Origin: Turnera subulata
Lineage: Eukaryota; Streptophyta; Magnoliopsida; Malpighiales; Passifloraceae
Reading direction: 5' to 3'
DNA: 64,000 nucleotides
NCBI GenBank assembly: GCA_028386065.3
Contig: JAKUCV010004801.1
Location: 3,762-67,761 of the forward strand
The notes under the pieces are model-generated. The model saw nothing but the letters and a program-made list of their open reading frames with translations, did no database searches and had not been told where the DNA came from. Shown here piece by piece: positions 39,133 to 50,565 of this stretch. Numbering within the stretch: position 1 is the first letter of the stretch; every line of letters begins with the position of its first letter. Both the position numbers and the translations under genes were made by a program.

Positions 39133-41164
39133 TTTCAAGTGATTTGCCTTTCACTTTTACTAAAAAAGGTTATCTCAGATTAAGACAGAGAGAGGAAGAA
39201 GAAATGAGAATCAACGGAGATATGGATGCGAGATCAAGAATCCTGTATTATTGGGATTTTCCCGGGAAAATAAGGAGGAGTAGTTTTTTTCCCGGAAAGC
39301 TGAGGAGCAAGAGAATCCAAGAAGGAAAAAGAAAGAAAAGCGGTATTATTACTATTCACCACCAACAGAAAAAACATAAAAATTAAAGAGGGTAGGGGTG
39401 TTGTTGTTTACTGTTGGATTGAACTGGTTTTGGAAACAAACAAGTGCGTGGCAATTATTAATTTATTAAGATCAAAAAAAAATATTAATTTATTAGTCTT
39501 AAAATTAATTAATTAATTATAATAGTTGGCAACTGACTGCCATCTGCCCTTGGATTGAGAGCCTTCCGTTGTTTGATAGTACCACTGTAGATCTTAATCC
39601 TCTCCTCAAAAAGAAATCTTGTCTTTCATCAAAGAAGTAGTATATTCTTTTGTGTCACTACTAGTGTACATGGCTTTTCACAAAACTTTTTGATTTCTTA
39701 TACATTAATTTTTTTCTTAATATGGGGAGAGTATTTTTTTTGGTCGAAACCGGGAAGTATATTATCAAAATCTTGTCTTTCATCATCCGTTTCAGCTTCA
39801 TATTAGCCAGTTCCCTGCGACTATTTCAGTTTCTTTATATGTATGTTCGGGACCTTTGCTCTCTCGTCATGTATTGTACTTCTTTAGTTTCTCATGTTTT
39901 CTTGTAAAAGATAGAAGTCGTCTTGAGCTAACGACTTCTAATTATGGGGAGAGTATTTGGTCCAACGGTTTGGTTCCTAGAATTCTCGGTCCTACATTTT
40001 TTCCAATTGTTAAATTAGCTTGTAATTTACTATGTTTTGATTAAATTTTATTCAGTTCGACCTCAAAACTTCGGTCAAAGTTTGGTCACTACAAATAATA
40101 AGAATTAGTTTAAACTACTTAAGTTAAAACCCACATCAAATCCCAAATTTTCAAGTTGTAGCTGAAATGATACCCAAATCGTTTTTAGAGAAGAAAGTTT
40201 CAAGATATGAGTCATATTCTACAAAACCAGAGAAGAAAGCGCCTAAGAATTCACTAGGTCTTAAGAGTATTGATGGAGGGATGGGATTCTTAAGCTTTTG
40301 ATGATGCCTTGATAGTGAAGCAATGTTGCCGCTCCCTTGAAAATCCCCAAGCTCTGTGGGTTAGAACGGGAAATACTTGTTAATTAACTAAGAACCAGCT
40401 TCCTATATGCATCCAGAGGAAGCAGAGTATCTATGTATCATGGACATCATAGAGTAGTAGTAGTAGCAGTAGTCTTTCCAAAGGAAGAGAAGCTGTGGAT
40501 TGCAAGATCGTAGGTAGTCACATGCATATGGATAAGTAGATACACAGAAGAAACGGGACTTCAGGCTGTCTGTGCCAAATAAGTAGACACCTACTATTGA
40601 CTCCAAGTCCTATTCCAGCCAAATTTGAAACTTTGTAGCTGTGCATTAATTATCATGAGATGGTACTTTCTGGTAAGACATTACTCATGAGGTTATAATC
40701 ATATGACCCGCAGGGAAGAATCTATTTGGAGATCAATCTCAAAAAACTTTCATTTCATCCCCAACAGTTTGGTCCAATAATTGCCCTCCCATCCCTGTTA
40801 GGCTGCCCACCCTTTTAAATGATCAATGCCCACCAGCTAGCCAGCCAGCTAACAAGGGGCCACAGCATTATTGTACCATGTATTTAGCATTCCATGTCTG
40901 AAAACAAACCAAACATCACACAATTAATGCAGTTCACGACAGAATTCTCTTGCACCAAATCTGATATTCGCAGCCATGTTGTTGATGTTTTCCTCTGGCT
41001 CAATCACCATCAAACAGAACTAGGAATTAGTAAAATTGATCACAAAAATGTGTTCAAGCACGACACTAAATCTGCAAAACATCTTAAAAGTTTTCACATT
41101 TTGCACATTGGCCTAACATATTGGTGCAAAACGGGCCAAATTAAATCAAAATTGGTACCTTATC
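39133..41164. other. Intergenic region between divergent BTB and GH18 genes
   Basis: About 2 kb shared by the BTB promoter (reading left) and the first chitinase-like promoter (reading right). The stretch near 39150-39400 is purine-rich on the + strand and is probably the BTB 5' leader. A short repeat, tatggggagagtattt, occurs at about 39721 and 39945. No gene is supported. Confidence 0.5.
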
Positions 41165-41174
41165 TATATATAAA
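41165..41174 (+). promoter_or_regulatory. TATA box of the first GH18 gene
   Basis: TATATATAAA lies 46 nt upstream of the ATG at 41220, so transcription should start near 41200 with a very short leader. Confidence 0.65.
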
Positions 41175-41219
41175 CGCAATATCCACTCCACAAACATAAG
41201 CACATAATCAAAACCAAAG

Positions 41220-42173
41220 ATGAAGCATCCATCACTCCTTGTTGTACTTTTCATTTTCCAAGCTCTTTTACCTAACCACATTTCGATTCAAGCCGCTGCT
41301 GCAAACTCAAACCTTTTCAGGGAATACATTGGATCTGAGTTCAACCATGTCAAGTTCACAGATGTCCCTATAAACCCAAATGTCAACTTCCATTTCATTC
41401 TCTCTTTTGCCATAGACTATGATACTTCAAGTTCACCCTCACCCACCAATGGGAAGTTCAATGTCTTTTGGGACTTAGACAACCTCGGCCCGTCCCAGGT
41501 TTCTTCCATCAAAAGGTCCCATTCAAATGTCAAAGTGGCCTTGAGCCTTGGTGGGGATAGCGTACAAGATGGCACCAAAGCCTATTTCAAGCCTTCCTCT
41601 GTTAAATCCTGGGTTTCCAATGCTGTTTCTTCACTCACAAGGATCATCAAACAGAACCACTTAGATGGGATCGATATCGATTATGAACACTTCCATGCTA
41701 CTCCAGACATCTTTGCAGAGTGCATAGGACAACTAATATCAACCCTCAGGAAGAATAAGGTGATCAAATTTGCATCTATAGCTCCTTTTGAAGATCGAGG
41801 CCAAGTACAAAGCCATTACAAGGCCTTTTGGAGAAGCTATGGCCACCTTATAGATTATGTCAACTTCCAATTCTACGCATATGAGAAAACAACTGTAACT
41901 CAGTTTATTAAATACTTCAAGCAACAGAAATCTAATTATAATGGAGGAAAGGTGTTGGCTAGCATCACCACAGATGGCAGTGGAGGGTTATCCCCTGCAA
42001 ATGGATTCTTTACTGCCTGCAGGAAGCTTAAGAGCCAGCAGCTGCTTGGTGGTATCTTTATTTGGTCTGCAGATACCTCTAAGGGGAAAGGATTTCCCTA
42101 TGAAAAGCAAGCGCAGTCACTTCTGGCAACCCATCTTGCTACAGGAATTTTCAACACATCAGTCACTTCTTGA
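41220..42173 (+). CDS. GH18 chitinase-like secreted protein (chitinase 2-like), intronless
   Basis: 317 aa in a single exon. Residues 1 to about 25 form a hydrophobic signal peptide ([12 protein letters not shown]), predicting secretion. The glycoside hydrolase 18 barrel is recognisable from NLFREYIG at about 31, through SLGG at 109-112, to the catalytic DxxDxDxE motif (DGIDIDYE, 149-156) with acid/base Glu156 intact. YVNFQFYAY and GGIFIWSAD mark later strands. The family includes tulip-bulb-type chitinases, the 'chitinase 2-like' proteins and the legume RuBisCO-associated proteins. The intact motif makes chitin or related glycan hydrolysis plausible, but some members are lectins or storage proteins. 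It is a tandem paralogue of the gene at 43038. Confidence 0.92.
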   Translation: MKHPSLLVVLFIFQALLPNHISIQAAAANSNLFREYIGSEFNHVKFTDVPINPNVNFHFILSFAIDYDTSSSPSPTNGKFNVFWDLDNLGPSQVSSIKRSHSNVKVALSLGGDSVQDGTKAYFKPSSVKSWVSNAVSSLTRIIKQNHLDGIDIDYEHFHATPDIFAECIGQLISTLRKNKVIKFASIAPFEDRGQVQSHYKAFWRSYGHLIDYVNFQFYAYEKTTVTQFIKYFKQQKSNYNGGKVLASITTDGSGGLSPANGFFTACRKLKSQQLLGGIFIWSADTSKGKGFPYEKQAQSLLATHLATGIFNTSVTS

Positions 42174-42964
42174 GCATATATATAATCAAGAAAAGAACTA
42201 ATAATTGCTATGATACATTAATATCCCTGCAGCGTTTTCTTTGCACAAGTATGTACTTGTTATTGTGTTTTTTATTCTGCTCTCTGTATTATAGAAGTTC
42301 GCAGCCTTAATGCTTCGGACAACTGAAGTTTCACTTGCTATTATAATAAAAGGATTCGAACTCGAGAACTTGCTTAATAGGACCAAGTGCCGAACTAATT
42401 GTTAGTCATGTTTGTGCACTCTTTGATTTAATTTCCAAATTGAGAACCAAAAAAGTTGAGGTCATGAGTTCCTGCGCCCCTGCACTGAAATTGTCTAGTT
42501 ACTAGCAAATAAAAATAAAATGGTGGCACTGTTTTCCGGTGAATGAAGCTAGGCAGAGATATTGAGCATGCATGACCCTTCTTCATTCTAGGAATGTCAG
42601 TGAGTCTTATAACAAGCTGGCTTTTAGGAGAAGAGAAATTAAGATGTCCTTAGCAGCCGAATCCTTGGGAATATACTCTGTCAAACTTTCTGCACAGAAA
42701 CCAACATAAATGAATCATTGACCCAAACGAATAGTACTATTGATAGATTCACCTAACAGCTAAGTCAGTAGTATACATTATTATCTGCTTCTGCTGTCGC
42801 AAATGATTCCATCCAAGGTCAATACAGTCTTGAGTTCATCGTGTAATTAAAAATTTATTTAACACAGCTGGGTCTTAATTTACTCGTTTCTTTCTTTCGA
42901 GCCTCCGGTCATCTCTAGAGAAGCCAACTACTTAATATCTTGGCTAGATGTGTCGTAATTCTGC
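42174..42964. other. Spacer between the two GH18 genes
   Basis: About 0.8 kb of non-coding DNA: the 3' untranslated region of the first gene and the promoter of the second. No repeat recognised. Confidence 0.6.
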
Positions 42965-42972
42965 TATAAATA
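42965..42972 (+). promoter_or_regulatory. TATA box of the second GH18 gene
   Basis: TATAAATA lies 65 nt upstream of the ATG at 43038, consistent with transcription starting near 42997. Confidence 0.6.
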
Positions 42973-43037
42973 TTTTGCATCACTAATGGGTTGATTGCTC
43001 ACATTTTACTTGAAAACAAAGTATAGTAGACAGGACA

Positions 43038-44173
43038 ATGGACTTTTGCAGAAATGTGCTGGCCTCTCTGTTAATCCTTTCTTTTACTACATGTAATGGT
43101 AAGCTCAAGCCTTGAATAATCTTTCTTGCACTTGTAATGCACACATATATTAGTAATTAATAAAGAAAGGTACTTTGAACTTGCAAGCCTCCAATTGGTG
43201 ACAGATTTTGATGCATATGGTCAATCACAAGAAGTGAAAATGCCATTTATACTAAAAAATGAAATTTAAAACCATGTATCTTACTTTTCATGTTAGTAAT
43301 GGTTTCACTTGATTTTTTTGTTTTCCTCCATTTGTAGCTGCCAATTCAAAGCTGTTTAGGGAATACATTGGTGCAGAATCAGACTCAATCAACCTCTCAG
43401 AAGTGCCAATAAATCCTGATGTGGAATTCCATTTCATTATTGCCTTCGCAATAGACTACTCAAGCAGTAAAAACCCATCACCTACAAATGGAAAATTCAA
43501 TGCCTTTTGGGCATCCAGCCATGTGACTCCTGAAGATATCTCCTCAATCAAAGATAAATATTCCAATGTCAAGATTGCCATTAGCTTGGGCGGAGATACT
43601 ACAGCAAGAAATGAAAAGGCCTTCTTTGCACCAAAGTCCATTGACTCCTGGGTCCAAAATGCCATATCTTCACTTACAACCATGATAAAACAATACAGCT
43701 TAGATGGAATTGACATTGACTATGAGCACTTCAAATCAGACCCTGACACATTTGCTGAATGTATAGGACGGCTCATAACAAGCCTAAAGAAAAGTGGAAC
43801 CATATCTTTTGCATCTATTGCACCATATGATGATGGTGAGGTCCAGAGTCATTATTTGGCTTTGTGGGAAAAATACGGGCATGCAATTGACTTTGTAAAC
43901 TTTCAGTTCTATGCGTATGATAAGATGTCTGTGCCTGAATTCGTCAAGCTTTTTGACAAACAAGCCTCTACCTATGGAGGGGGTCAAATCTTGGCTAGCT
44001 TCACTAGTGAAGTAAGAGGGGGAGGTTTGGTCCCCGAGGATGGATTTTTTGAAGCCTGCAAGGAATTAAAGGGCAAGGAAAAGTTGGGGGGTATTTTTAT
44101 TTGGAGTGCTGATGACTCCAAGAGGAATGAGTTTAAAGGTGAGATAGAAGCTCAGAAACTCTTAGTGGCTTGA
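43038..44173 (+). CDS. GH18 chitinase-like secreted protein (chitinase 2-like), two exons
   Basis: Exons 43038-43098 and 43338-44173 encode 298 aa. The first exon encodes only the signal peptide ([19 protein letters not shown]); the phase-1 intron of 239 nt falls at the signal-peptide junction ([13 protein letters not shown]). The mature barrel is clearly similar to the protein at 41220 over its whole length, with SLGG, an intact [10 protein letters not shown] motif (catalytic Glu150), FVNFQFYAY and GGIFIWSAD. It ends about 15 residues earlier than its neighbour. Hydrolysis of chitin-like glycans is inferred from the intact motif. Head-to-tail arrangement 0.86 kb downstream of the first gene indicates tandem duplication. 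Confidence 0.92.
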
Positions 44174-45998
44174 TCAGTGACATGGATTATGTCTATATGC
44201 AGGCATATTATCTTGATGTATTTCCTCTATTCATAGATTGAAAAGAAAAAAGTGGACAATTTTGGACCCAAAAAAAAAAGTGAAAAATGGAGATGTTTTC
44301 TTGTATTGGAGAAAATTTGCTAACAAAGGAACTAAGTTAAAGCTTTAAAGCTTTCCTCCACGGTTAACAAGTTATGCTTTTTCAGGCAAGTCATTTGGTT
44401 TGGTTCAAACAGGTCTTTCGAGCATAGAAAATCTCGACTCACCCACCGTAACCAAATGCGCCATCTAAGATCCCGATTAGGCGAGGCAAAGTTTGAATAC
44501 ATGATGCCCACAAGCTATATGCTTTTTCCGGTCTGTTTATTATAGGAATAAACTGCCTCATTTTGTCAACAATACAGCAAATAGTAAGGAGCAAAGACCA
44601 ACCATGAAGTGGCCATATCCATCATTTAAGAATCGCAGCGGCGGGTAGCTGCAAGTTTGTCTAGTGGTCCTATTATGGCATTACTTTGGCTGCACAAGTC
44701 GTTTCGAAATCTGGGCTACCTTCCTTTCTAATCTTAGTGCCTCGTCATGATTAGAAACCTAACCAACTATATATTACCAGTAATAAGCAGAAGTTGACTC
44801 GGATATATTATCGTAATTATTTTTCGTGTTTGGTGGGTTCTTTATTCCTGTAATAGAAGCAATTTACACTCTGACATGAAAATACGTGCATGAAAAGGAC
44901 TATAATGCTTGTTATCTTGTTATGCCTTATCTTGAAGGTCGGTCGCCACCTCTGTTCCTGTCACTATTTGTCAACTTCCCACCAAGTTGTAGAGAGATAA
45001 GGGTAAACTCTTACACTTGAATGCTACTTATTTGGAAATGACCACTGATTTGAGATTCCCTCTCCCAAAAGCAAAGCAAGATCTAACCCAAAAAAAAAAA
45101 ATTGTTGATATTGGCCTTTAATGCTACTAGGTGGTTCCAATACATGGTCTTGAAATTTAAGATTAAAGATATCGAACTTGAGAATTTCTCGACGATTTTT
45201 AATGCTGTGATGGGTTTCAGGTAAACTCTTTTCTTTTTAATCCTACTACAAGTAGAGAGGAGTTATTAATTTGGCCATGTGGCATTGGAGCATATAATGC
45301 TCGGGCCGTTTGGTTGTGCAAGGCCCAAAGGATCATGGATTTGAAGGATATCAAAACATTATAGTTTTGTCAAGGGCTGTCTTTTCCTCACTTCTTTTTT
45401 TTTTCTCTTAATTATTTGTCCCTTGTCCCTTTTACCTTTTGGCCTGCTTTTTACCTTTTAGTCAGTTACTTGACTGATTTGATAATGCCATTTCACATCT
45501 AAGGCCTTCGAGGGTGATGGCAATGGCACATTGACTGCCTGGTACACAGAATCATTTTATTCAAGTGGCGATAACTGTTGTGTGCTTGATGAGCCCATTT
45601 GACATGCACACCACCAAAAAGCCCTACGTAGGGGGTGTTGTTGGGTCACAGCCAATTTCAAGGATCTTGATGGTTTTGTTTTTAATTTTAAGCTCTCTCA
45701 TCTTTCACATCCTAGTAAGGAAAACCCCACCTTTCAGCCTTTCCATGTTCTTCCACGCCAGAAAGAGAGCATCATTGCCTTGTAGGATCACATAGGTTAC
45801 ATCATTTCTATAGCTATTAGCTACCTACCTAGCAGCATTTGAAGTTGGATCCCAAACCCCCCAAAGATGCTTTTCTTTTCTGCAGTTCTTTTTTTTCACC
45901 AAAATATAGATTAAGACAAATTAATATCAAGACGAGAATAGGAAATGCTCCTCCATGTTTTTTTTTCAAAGCCACTAATTAATAACTTCAAGATATGA
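44174..45998. other. Intergenic region before the copia element
   Basis: About 1.8 kb without a supported gene. An open frame at 45565-45795 lacks any known domain, and its position gives no support. T-rich tracts occur near 45390 and 45890. Confidence 0.5.
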
Positions 45999-46003
45999 CC
46001 AAT

Positions 46004-46229
46004 TGTTAAAATATTGACTTTGATTAGTTATATATTATTTTATTTAATTATTATGGAGATAATATTAATTAGTAGTTACACCAGTTATGAAGTGATAAGA
46101 AGTTGTAAAACAGTTCTAACTGCTCATATGTAACAGTATAAGTATTGTACGTTGCATTCAATAAAAGATGCATGAGATGCATGAGGTATTTCAGTAAAAT
46201 ATATCCTTGTCTCTGCTCATACAACAACA
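46004..46229 (+). repeat. 5' LTR of the copia element
   Basis: 226 bp, TGTTAAAATATTG at the start and acaacaaca at the end. Contains an aataaa signal (within ttcaataaaagatg) near its 3' part. It differs from the 3' LTR at five sites: gg/aa near 46052, a/t near 46079, a/g near 46109 and g/t near 46148. Confidence 0.95.
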
Positions 46230-46232
46230 GAT

Positions 46233-46244
46233 TGGTAGCGGAGC
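46233..46244 (+). promoter_or_regulatory. Primer-binding site of the copia element
   Basis: TGGTAGCGGAGC, three bases inside the 5' LTR end, matches the usual plant copia primer site for initiator methionine tRNA (TGGTATCAGAGC) at 10 of 12 positions. Confidence 0.75.
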
Positions 46245-46296
46245 TTTAATTCTTAAGGGACCTGAGAGTGAGTTGAAAACTACACACAAACCTACA

Positions 46297-49200
46297 ATGT
46301 CTACAGAACATTCTTTACCACTTTTGTTTACTGGAGAAAATTACCACAGTTGGGCCATCAAAATGCAGACTCATCTGGAAGCTTGTGAACTTTGGGAAGC
46401 AGTAGAAGCATAATTCAATACAGATGATTTGCCACTAAATCCCACAGTAGCACAACTCAAGACCCACAAAGAGAAGAAAACAAGGGACAGTAAGGCTAAA
46501 TCATGTTTGCATAAAGCATTGTCTGAGAAGATCTTTAACAAAATAATGAAATTGAGTTCTGCCAAGGCTATATGGGATGCTCTGCAGGATGAATTCAGAG
46601 GAGATGAGAGAACCAAGAAGATGCAAATTTTGAATATTCGGGAGTATGCTGACAGGTTGGAAGAAATTTGCAATAAGGTGAGAATGTTAGGAGAAGATGT
46701 TTCTGATAGACGTATTGTGGAAAAAATTTTGGTGACTTTGCCAGAGAAATATGAATCCAAGATTTCAACCTTGGAGGAAACAAAGGATATGACAACCATT
46801 TCACTTTCAGAGTTGAAAAATGCTTTACAAGCACATGAGCAGAGAAGGATTTTAAGGCAAGAAAAAATTGTTGAAGGTGCCTTACCAGTTGCCATGCCAG
46901 TACAACATGACAACAAGGGAAAGAAGAATAAATTTTTTAAGAAGAATTTTGAGAAGCAAAATTCTGGAAATTCTAGTAGTGGCAGTGTTGCACCATGTCA
47001 GTACTGCAATAAATCAAACCACAAGGAGGCTAAATGTTGGTGGCGACCAAATTTTAGATGCAATAGATGTCATCAGCCCGGACACATAGCCAGATATTGT
47101 AAGGGCAAGCAACATCAAAATGATGAAGCACATATGGCTGATCAAAAGGAGGAGGAGCAACTTTTTATGGTCAGTTGTTATGCAGTTAATTGTTCTAGTG
47201 ACAGTTGGTTAATTGATAGTGGCTGTACAAATCATGTGACATATGATGCTGGTATTTTCAGAGAGCTTGATGATTCTGTCAATTCTAAAGTAAAAATTGG
47301 CAATGGCCAATTTATTTCTGTCAAAGGAAAAGGAACAGTTGCTATTAGATGTGCTTCAGGAGTTAAAATCATTTCTGATGTTTTGTTTGTACCTGAGATT
47401 GACCAAAATTTATTAAGTGTTGGTCAGTTGCTTGAGAAAGGATATCAGGTGTCATTCAAAGGAAAAATGTGTGTCATCAAAGATGCTGATGGTCAGGATG
47501 TGCTAAAAGTGGAAATGAAAGGAAAATGTTTTTCCTTGGAGACCTTGGAGACACAAGACGGTAATGAAGAACAGGCTGTATTTTCGGCAACTGTGAATAA
47601 TGTTGAATTATGGCATAGGCGTCTTGGACACTTTCATCACAGGGGTCTCACTTTTATGCAGCAGAAAAATCTTGCAAGGGATTTGCCATTTTTTGAAGCC
47701 TCTCAGTTATGTTGCAAAGGGTGTCAATTTGGGAAGCAAGTCAGGTTGCCATTTTTTCAGTCATCTTGGAGGGCTACAAAAAAATTACAGCTAATACATA
47801 CAGATGTTGCAGGGCCTCAACAAACTCTTTCTTTGAATGGGAGTAAATATTACATCCTTTTTATTGATGATCTTACAAGATTTTGTTGGATTTATTTTTT
47901 GAAGTCCAAGTCTGAGGTTCCTGGTGTGTTTTGGAAATTCAAGGCATGGATAGAAAATCAGAGTGGCTGTAAAATCCAGATGTTGTGGTCAGATAATGGT
48001 ACTGAGTATAATTCTGGTCAATTTAATTCCTTTTGTGATGAAGCAGGAATTCACCATCAACTCACTGCACCATATACACCACAGCAGAATGGTGTGAGTG
48101 AAAGGAAAAATAGGACAATTATGGAGATGGCCAGATGTCTACTGCATGATAAAAATTTGCCAAAGGAATTTTGGGCTGAAGCAGCAAATACTGCAGTTTT
48201 CTTGTTAAACAGACTTCCTACCAGGGCACTTGACCAAATTACACCGTATGAAGCATGGTATGGTTTTAAGCCTTCCCTGAAAAATCTCAAAATTTTTGGT
48301 GCATTATGTCATGTGTATGTACCAAGTGCAAAAAGAGATAAACTTGATAAAAAATCAGAGCCTGGTATTTTTGTTGGTTATAGTGATGTCAGTAAAGCTT
48401 ACCGAATATTTCAGCCACATTCTAAGAAAATTATTGTGAGCAGAGATGTTATTTTCTTTGAAAATGAGGAGTGGGACTGGAATATTGGTGATGACATGCA
48501 GATGCCAAAAGTTGATGAAAATTTAGAGATGCCAGCAAATATGGAATTTTTGGAGGAAAATATTGATGACCCTCCTGTGAGAGGAACCAGGTTGCTTTCT
48601 GATATTTATCAAAGGTGCAATATTGCTCTTTGTGAACCTGCTAATTACAAAGAGGCTGCAGTAGCTCCACAGTGGATAGATGCAATGAAGGAGGAGATAA
48701 AAATGATTGAAAAAAATCAGACATGGAAGTTGGTGGAAAGGCCTACACACAAAGCTGCTATTGGAGTTAAATGGGTTTTTAGAACCAAACTCAATGCTGA
48801 TGGTTCTGTGAATAAGCACAAAGCAAGGCTTGTTGTAAAGGGTTATGCACAGGCTTATGGTGTTGATTATTCTGAAACTTTTGCACCAGTGGCAAGGCTT
48901 GATACCATCCGGATGCTCCTAGCAATTGCGGCACAGAAAAATTGGAAGATTTTTCAGCTTGATGTTAAGTCAGCATTTTTAAATGGCTTTTTGCAGGAAG
49001 AAATATTTGTTGAGCAACCAGAAGGTTTTCTTGTGAAAGGGCATGAAGACAAAGTGTATTTACTGAAGAAAGCTCTTTATGGTTTGAAACAGGCACCAAG
49101 AGCCTGGTATTCCAGAATTGATGAACACTTGCTGGGACTTGGTTTCAAGAAAAGTTTGAGTGAATCCACTTTGTACATAAAGCATGTTGGTTCTGAGTTG

Positions 49201-50178
49201 CTTATTGTTTCATTATATGTTGATGATTTGTTGGTGACAGGAAATAATTCAGAACTGGTCAAAAAATTCAAAGTCGAAATGACTAGTGTCTTTGAGATGA
49301 CAGACCTTGGGGAGATGGCATACTTCCTTGGGATGGAGATTAAGCAAGTGCATTCTGGAATTTTTGTCTACCAACAAAAATATGCTAGAGAAATTCTGAA
49401 AAAATTTCGGATGGAGGAATGCAAGCCTGTTGACACACCAATGAATTTGAAGGAAAAATTTTCCAAAGAAGATGGGGCTAAAAAGGCAGATGAAGGTACA
49501 TTTAGAAGTCTTATTGGTTGTCTTATGTATCTCACTGCAACCAGGCCAGATATTACACAAGCTGTGAGTTTATTGTCCAGATTTATGCATTGTGCCAGTG
49601 ACATCCATTTTACAGCTGCAAAAAGGGTGGTTAGATATATCAAAGGCACATTGGATTATGGAATTAAGTTCAGTCATGTTGAAAATTTTCAGTTGCATGG
49701 TTTTTCTGATAGTGATTGGGCTGGTTCTATTGATGACATGAGAAGCACTTCAGGCTATTGTTTCAGCTTTGGTTCAGGCATATTTTCTTGGAGGTCTAAG
49801 AAGCAGGAGATCATTGCACAATCCACTGCTGAAGCAGAATATATTGCTGCTACTGAAGCTGTTAATCAAGCCTTATGGATTCGTAAAATACTCACAGATT
49901 TGCAGATGAAGCAAGACATGAGTACAGAGATATTTGTAGATAACCAAGCTGCAATTTCTATCTCAAACAATCCTGTATTTCATGGAAAGACAAAGCATTT
50001 CAAGATTAAATTTTACTTCCTACGAGAAGTTCAAAAGGATGGAGATATACAGTTGATTCATTGCAAGACAGACAATCAGCTTGCTGATTTGTTCACAAAA
50101 GCTCTACCTAAAGCTAGGTTTGAGTATCTAAAAGATCAACTGGGAGTTTGTGAAATCAAAGTCAAGGAGGAGTGTTAA
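46297..50178 (+). pseudogene. Copia gag-pol polyprotein, interrupted by one in-frame stop
   Basis: From ATG 46297 the frame holds 38 codons of gag, then a TAA at 46411-46413, and after that continues in the same frame with no other break to the stop at 50178. Domains in order: gag; CCHC zinc knuckle (about 47059-47100); aspartic protease with DSG at 47215; GAG-pre-integrase (LWHRRLGH); integrase with D (47803), D (47992) and E (48100), spaced DD35E; reverse transcriptase with YVDD at 49216-49227; RNase H (DSDWAG near 49708, DNQAA near 49939). The final TAA lies inside the 3' LTR. Because the stop is so early, the copy probably makes no normal polyprotein; it could still be mobilised in trans. 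Confidence 0.92.
50164..50172 (+). promoter_or_regulatory. Polypurine tract of the copia element
   Basis: AAGGAGGAG lies directly before the 3' LTR and inside the last pol codons, as expected for the plus-strand primer. Confidence 0.8.
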
Positions 50179-50398
50179 AATATTGACTTTGATTAGTTAT
50201 ATATTATTTTATTTAATTATTATAAAGATAATATTAATTAGTAGTTACACCTGTTATGAAGTGATAAGAAGTTGTAAAGCAGTTCTAACTGCTCATATGT
50301 AACAGTATAAGTATTTTACGTTGCATTCAATAAAAGATGCATGAGATGCATGAGGTATTTCAGTAAAATATATCCTTGTCTCTGCTCATACAACAACA
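50173..50398 (+). repeat. 3' LTR of the copia element
   Basis: 226 bp, same ends as the 5' LTR, five substitutions, no indels. Followed directly by the target duplication ccaat. Confidence 0.95.
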
Positions 50399-50403
50399 CC
50401 AAT

Positions 50404-50565
50404 CTGGATTGATACAAGTGGTAAGTGACTTAGTTCCGCTTAAGCGAGCTCTCGGATTCGAGCCCTCGTATACGCAGAAAATACTCACTGGGAGACTCAC
50501 TCACTATATTCAAGTGTGCGGCTCAGGTTGGGATTAGTCTGGGTAAAGCTCCGGATTTCAACCAT
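50404..50565 (+). mobile_element. tRNA-derived SINE-like sequence
   Basis: About 160 bp with a near-consensus Pol III box B (GGATTCGAGCCC, 50454-50465), an upstream box A-like stretch (gtggtaagtgacttagttc) 20-40 nt before it, and a tail with ggctcaggttgggattagtc. This looks like plant SINEs of the Au type. Ends and target duplication are not defined. The copia element inserted at or just before its left end. Confidence 0.5.

Larger units (their letters stand above)
45999..50403 (+). mobile_element. Full-length Ty1/copia LTR retrotransposon with 5-bp target duplication
   Basis: Direct repeats of 226 bp at 46004-46229 and 50173-50398, both starting TG and ending CA, enclose one gag-pol frame in the copia order (protease, integrase, reverse transcriptase, RNase H). 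The duplicated target ccaat is present at 45999-46003 and 50399-50403, so the insertion is complete and undisturbed. The two LTRs differ at five positions (2.2%), which points to a fairly recent insertion. At 4395 bp it is compact for a plant copia element. Confidence 0.95.

Noticed and set aside
39133..39138. Start of the BTB protein six bases further upstream (TTG)
   Set aside because: TTG is not a normal plant start; the ATG at 39132 is the first in frame.
45565..45795. 76-codon open frame upstream of the copia element
   Set aside because: Has a hydrophobic stretch but no known family, promoter or splice context; could be chance.
46371..46916. 181-codon minus-strand open frame in the copia gag region
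   Set aside because: Shadow of the gag frame; no domain and no support from codon pattern.
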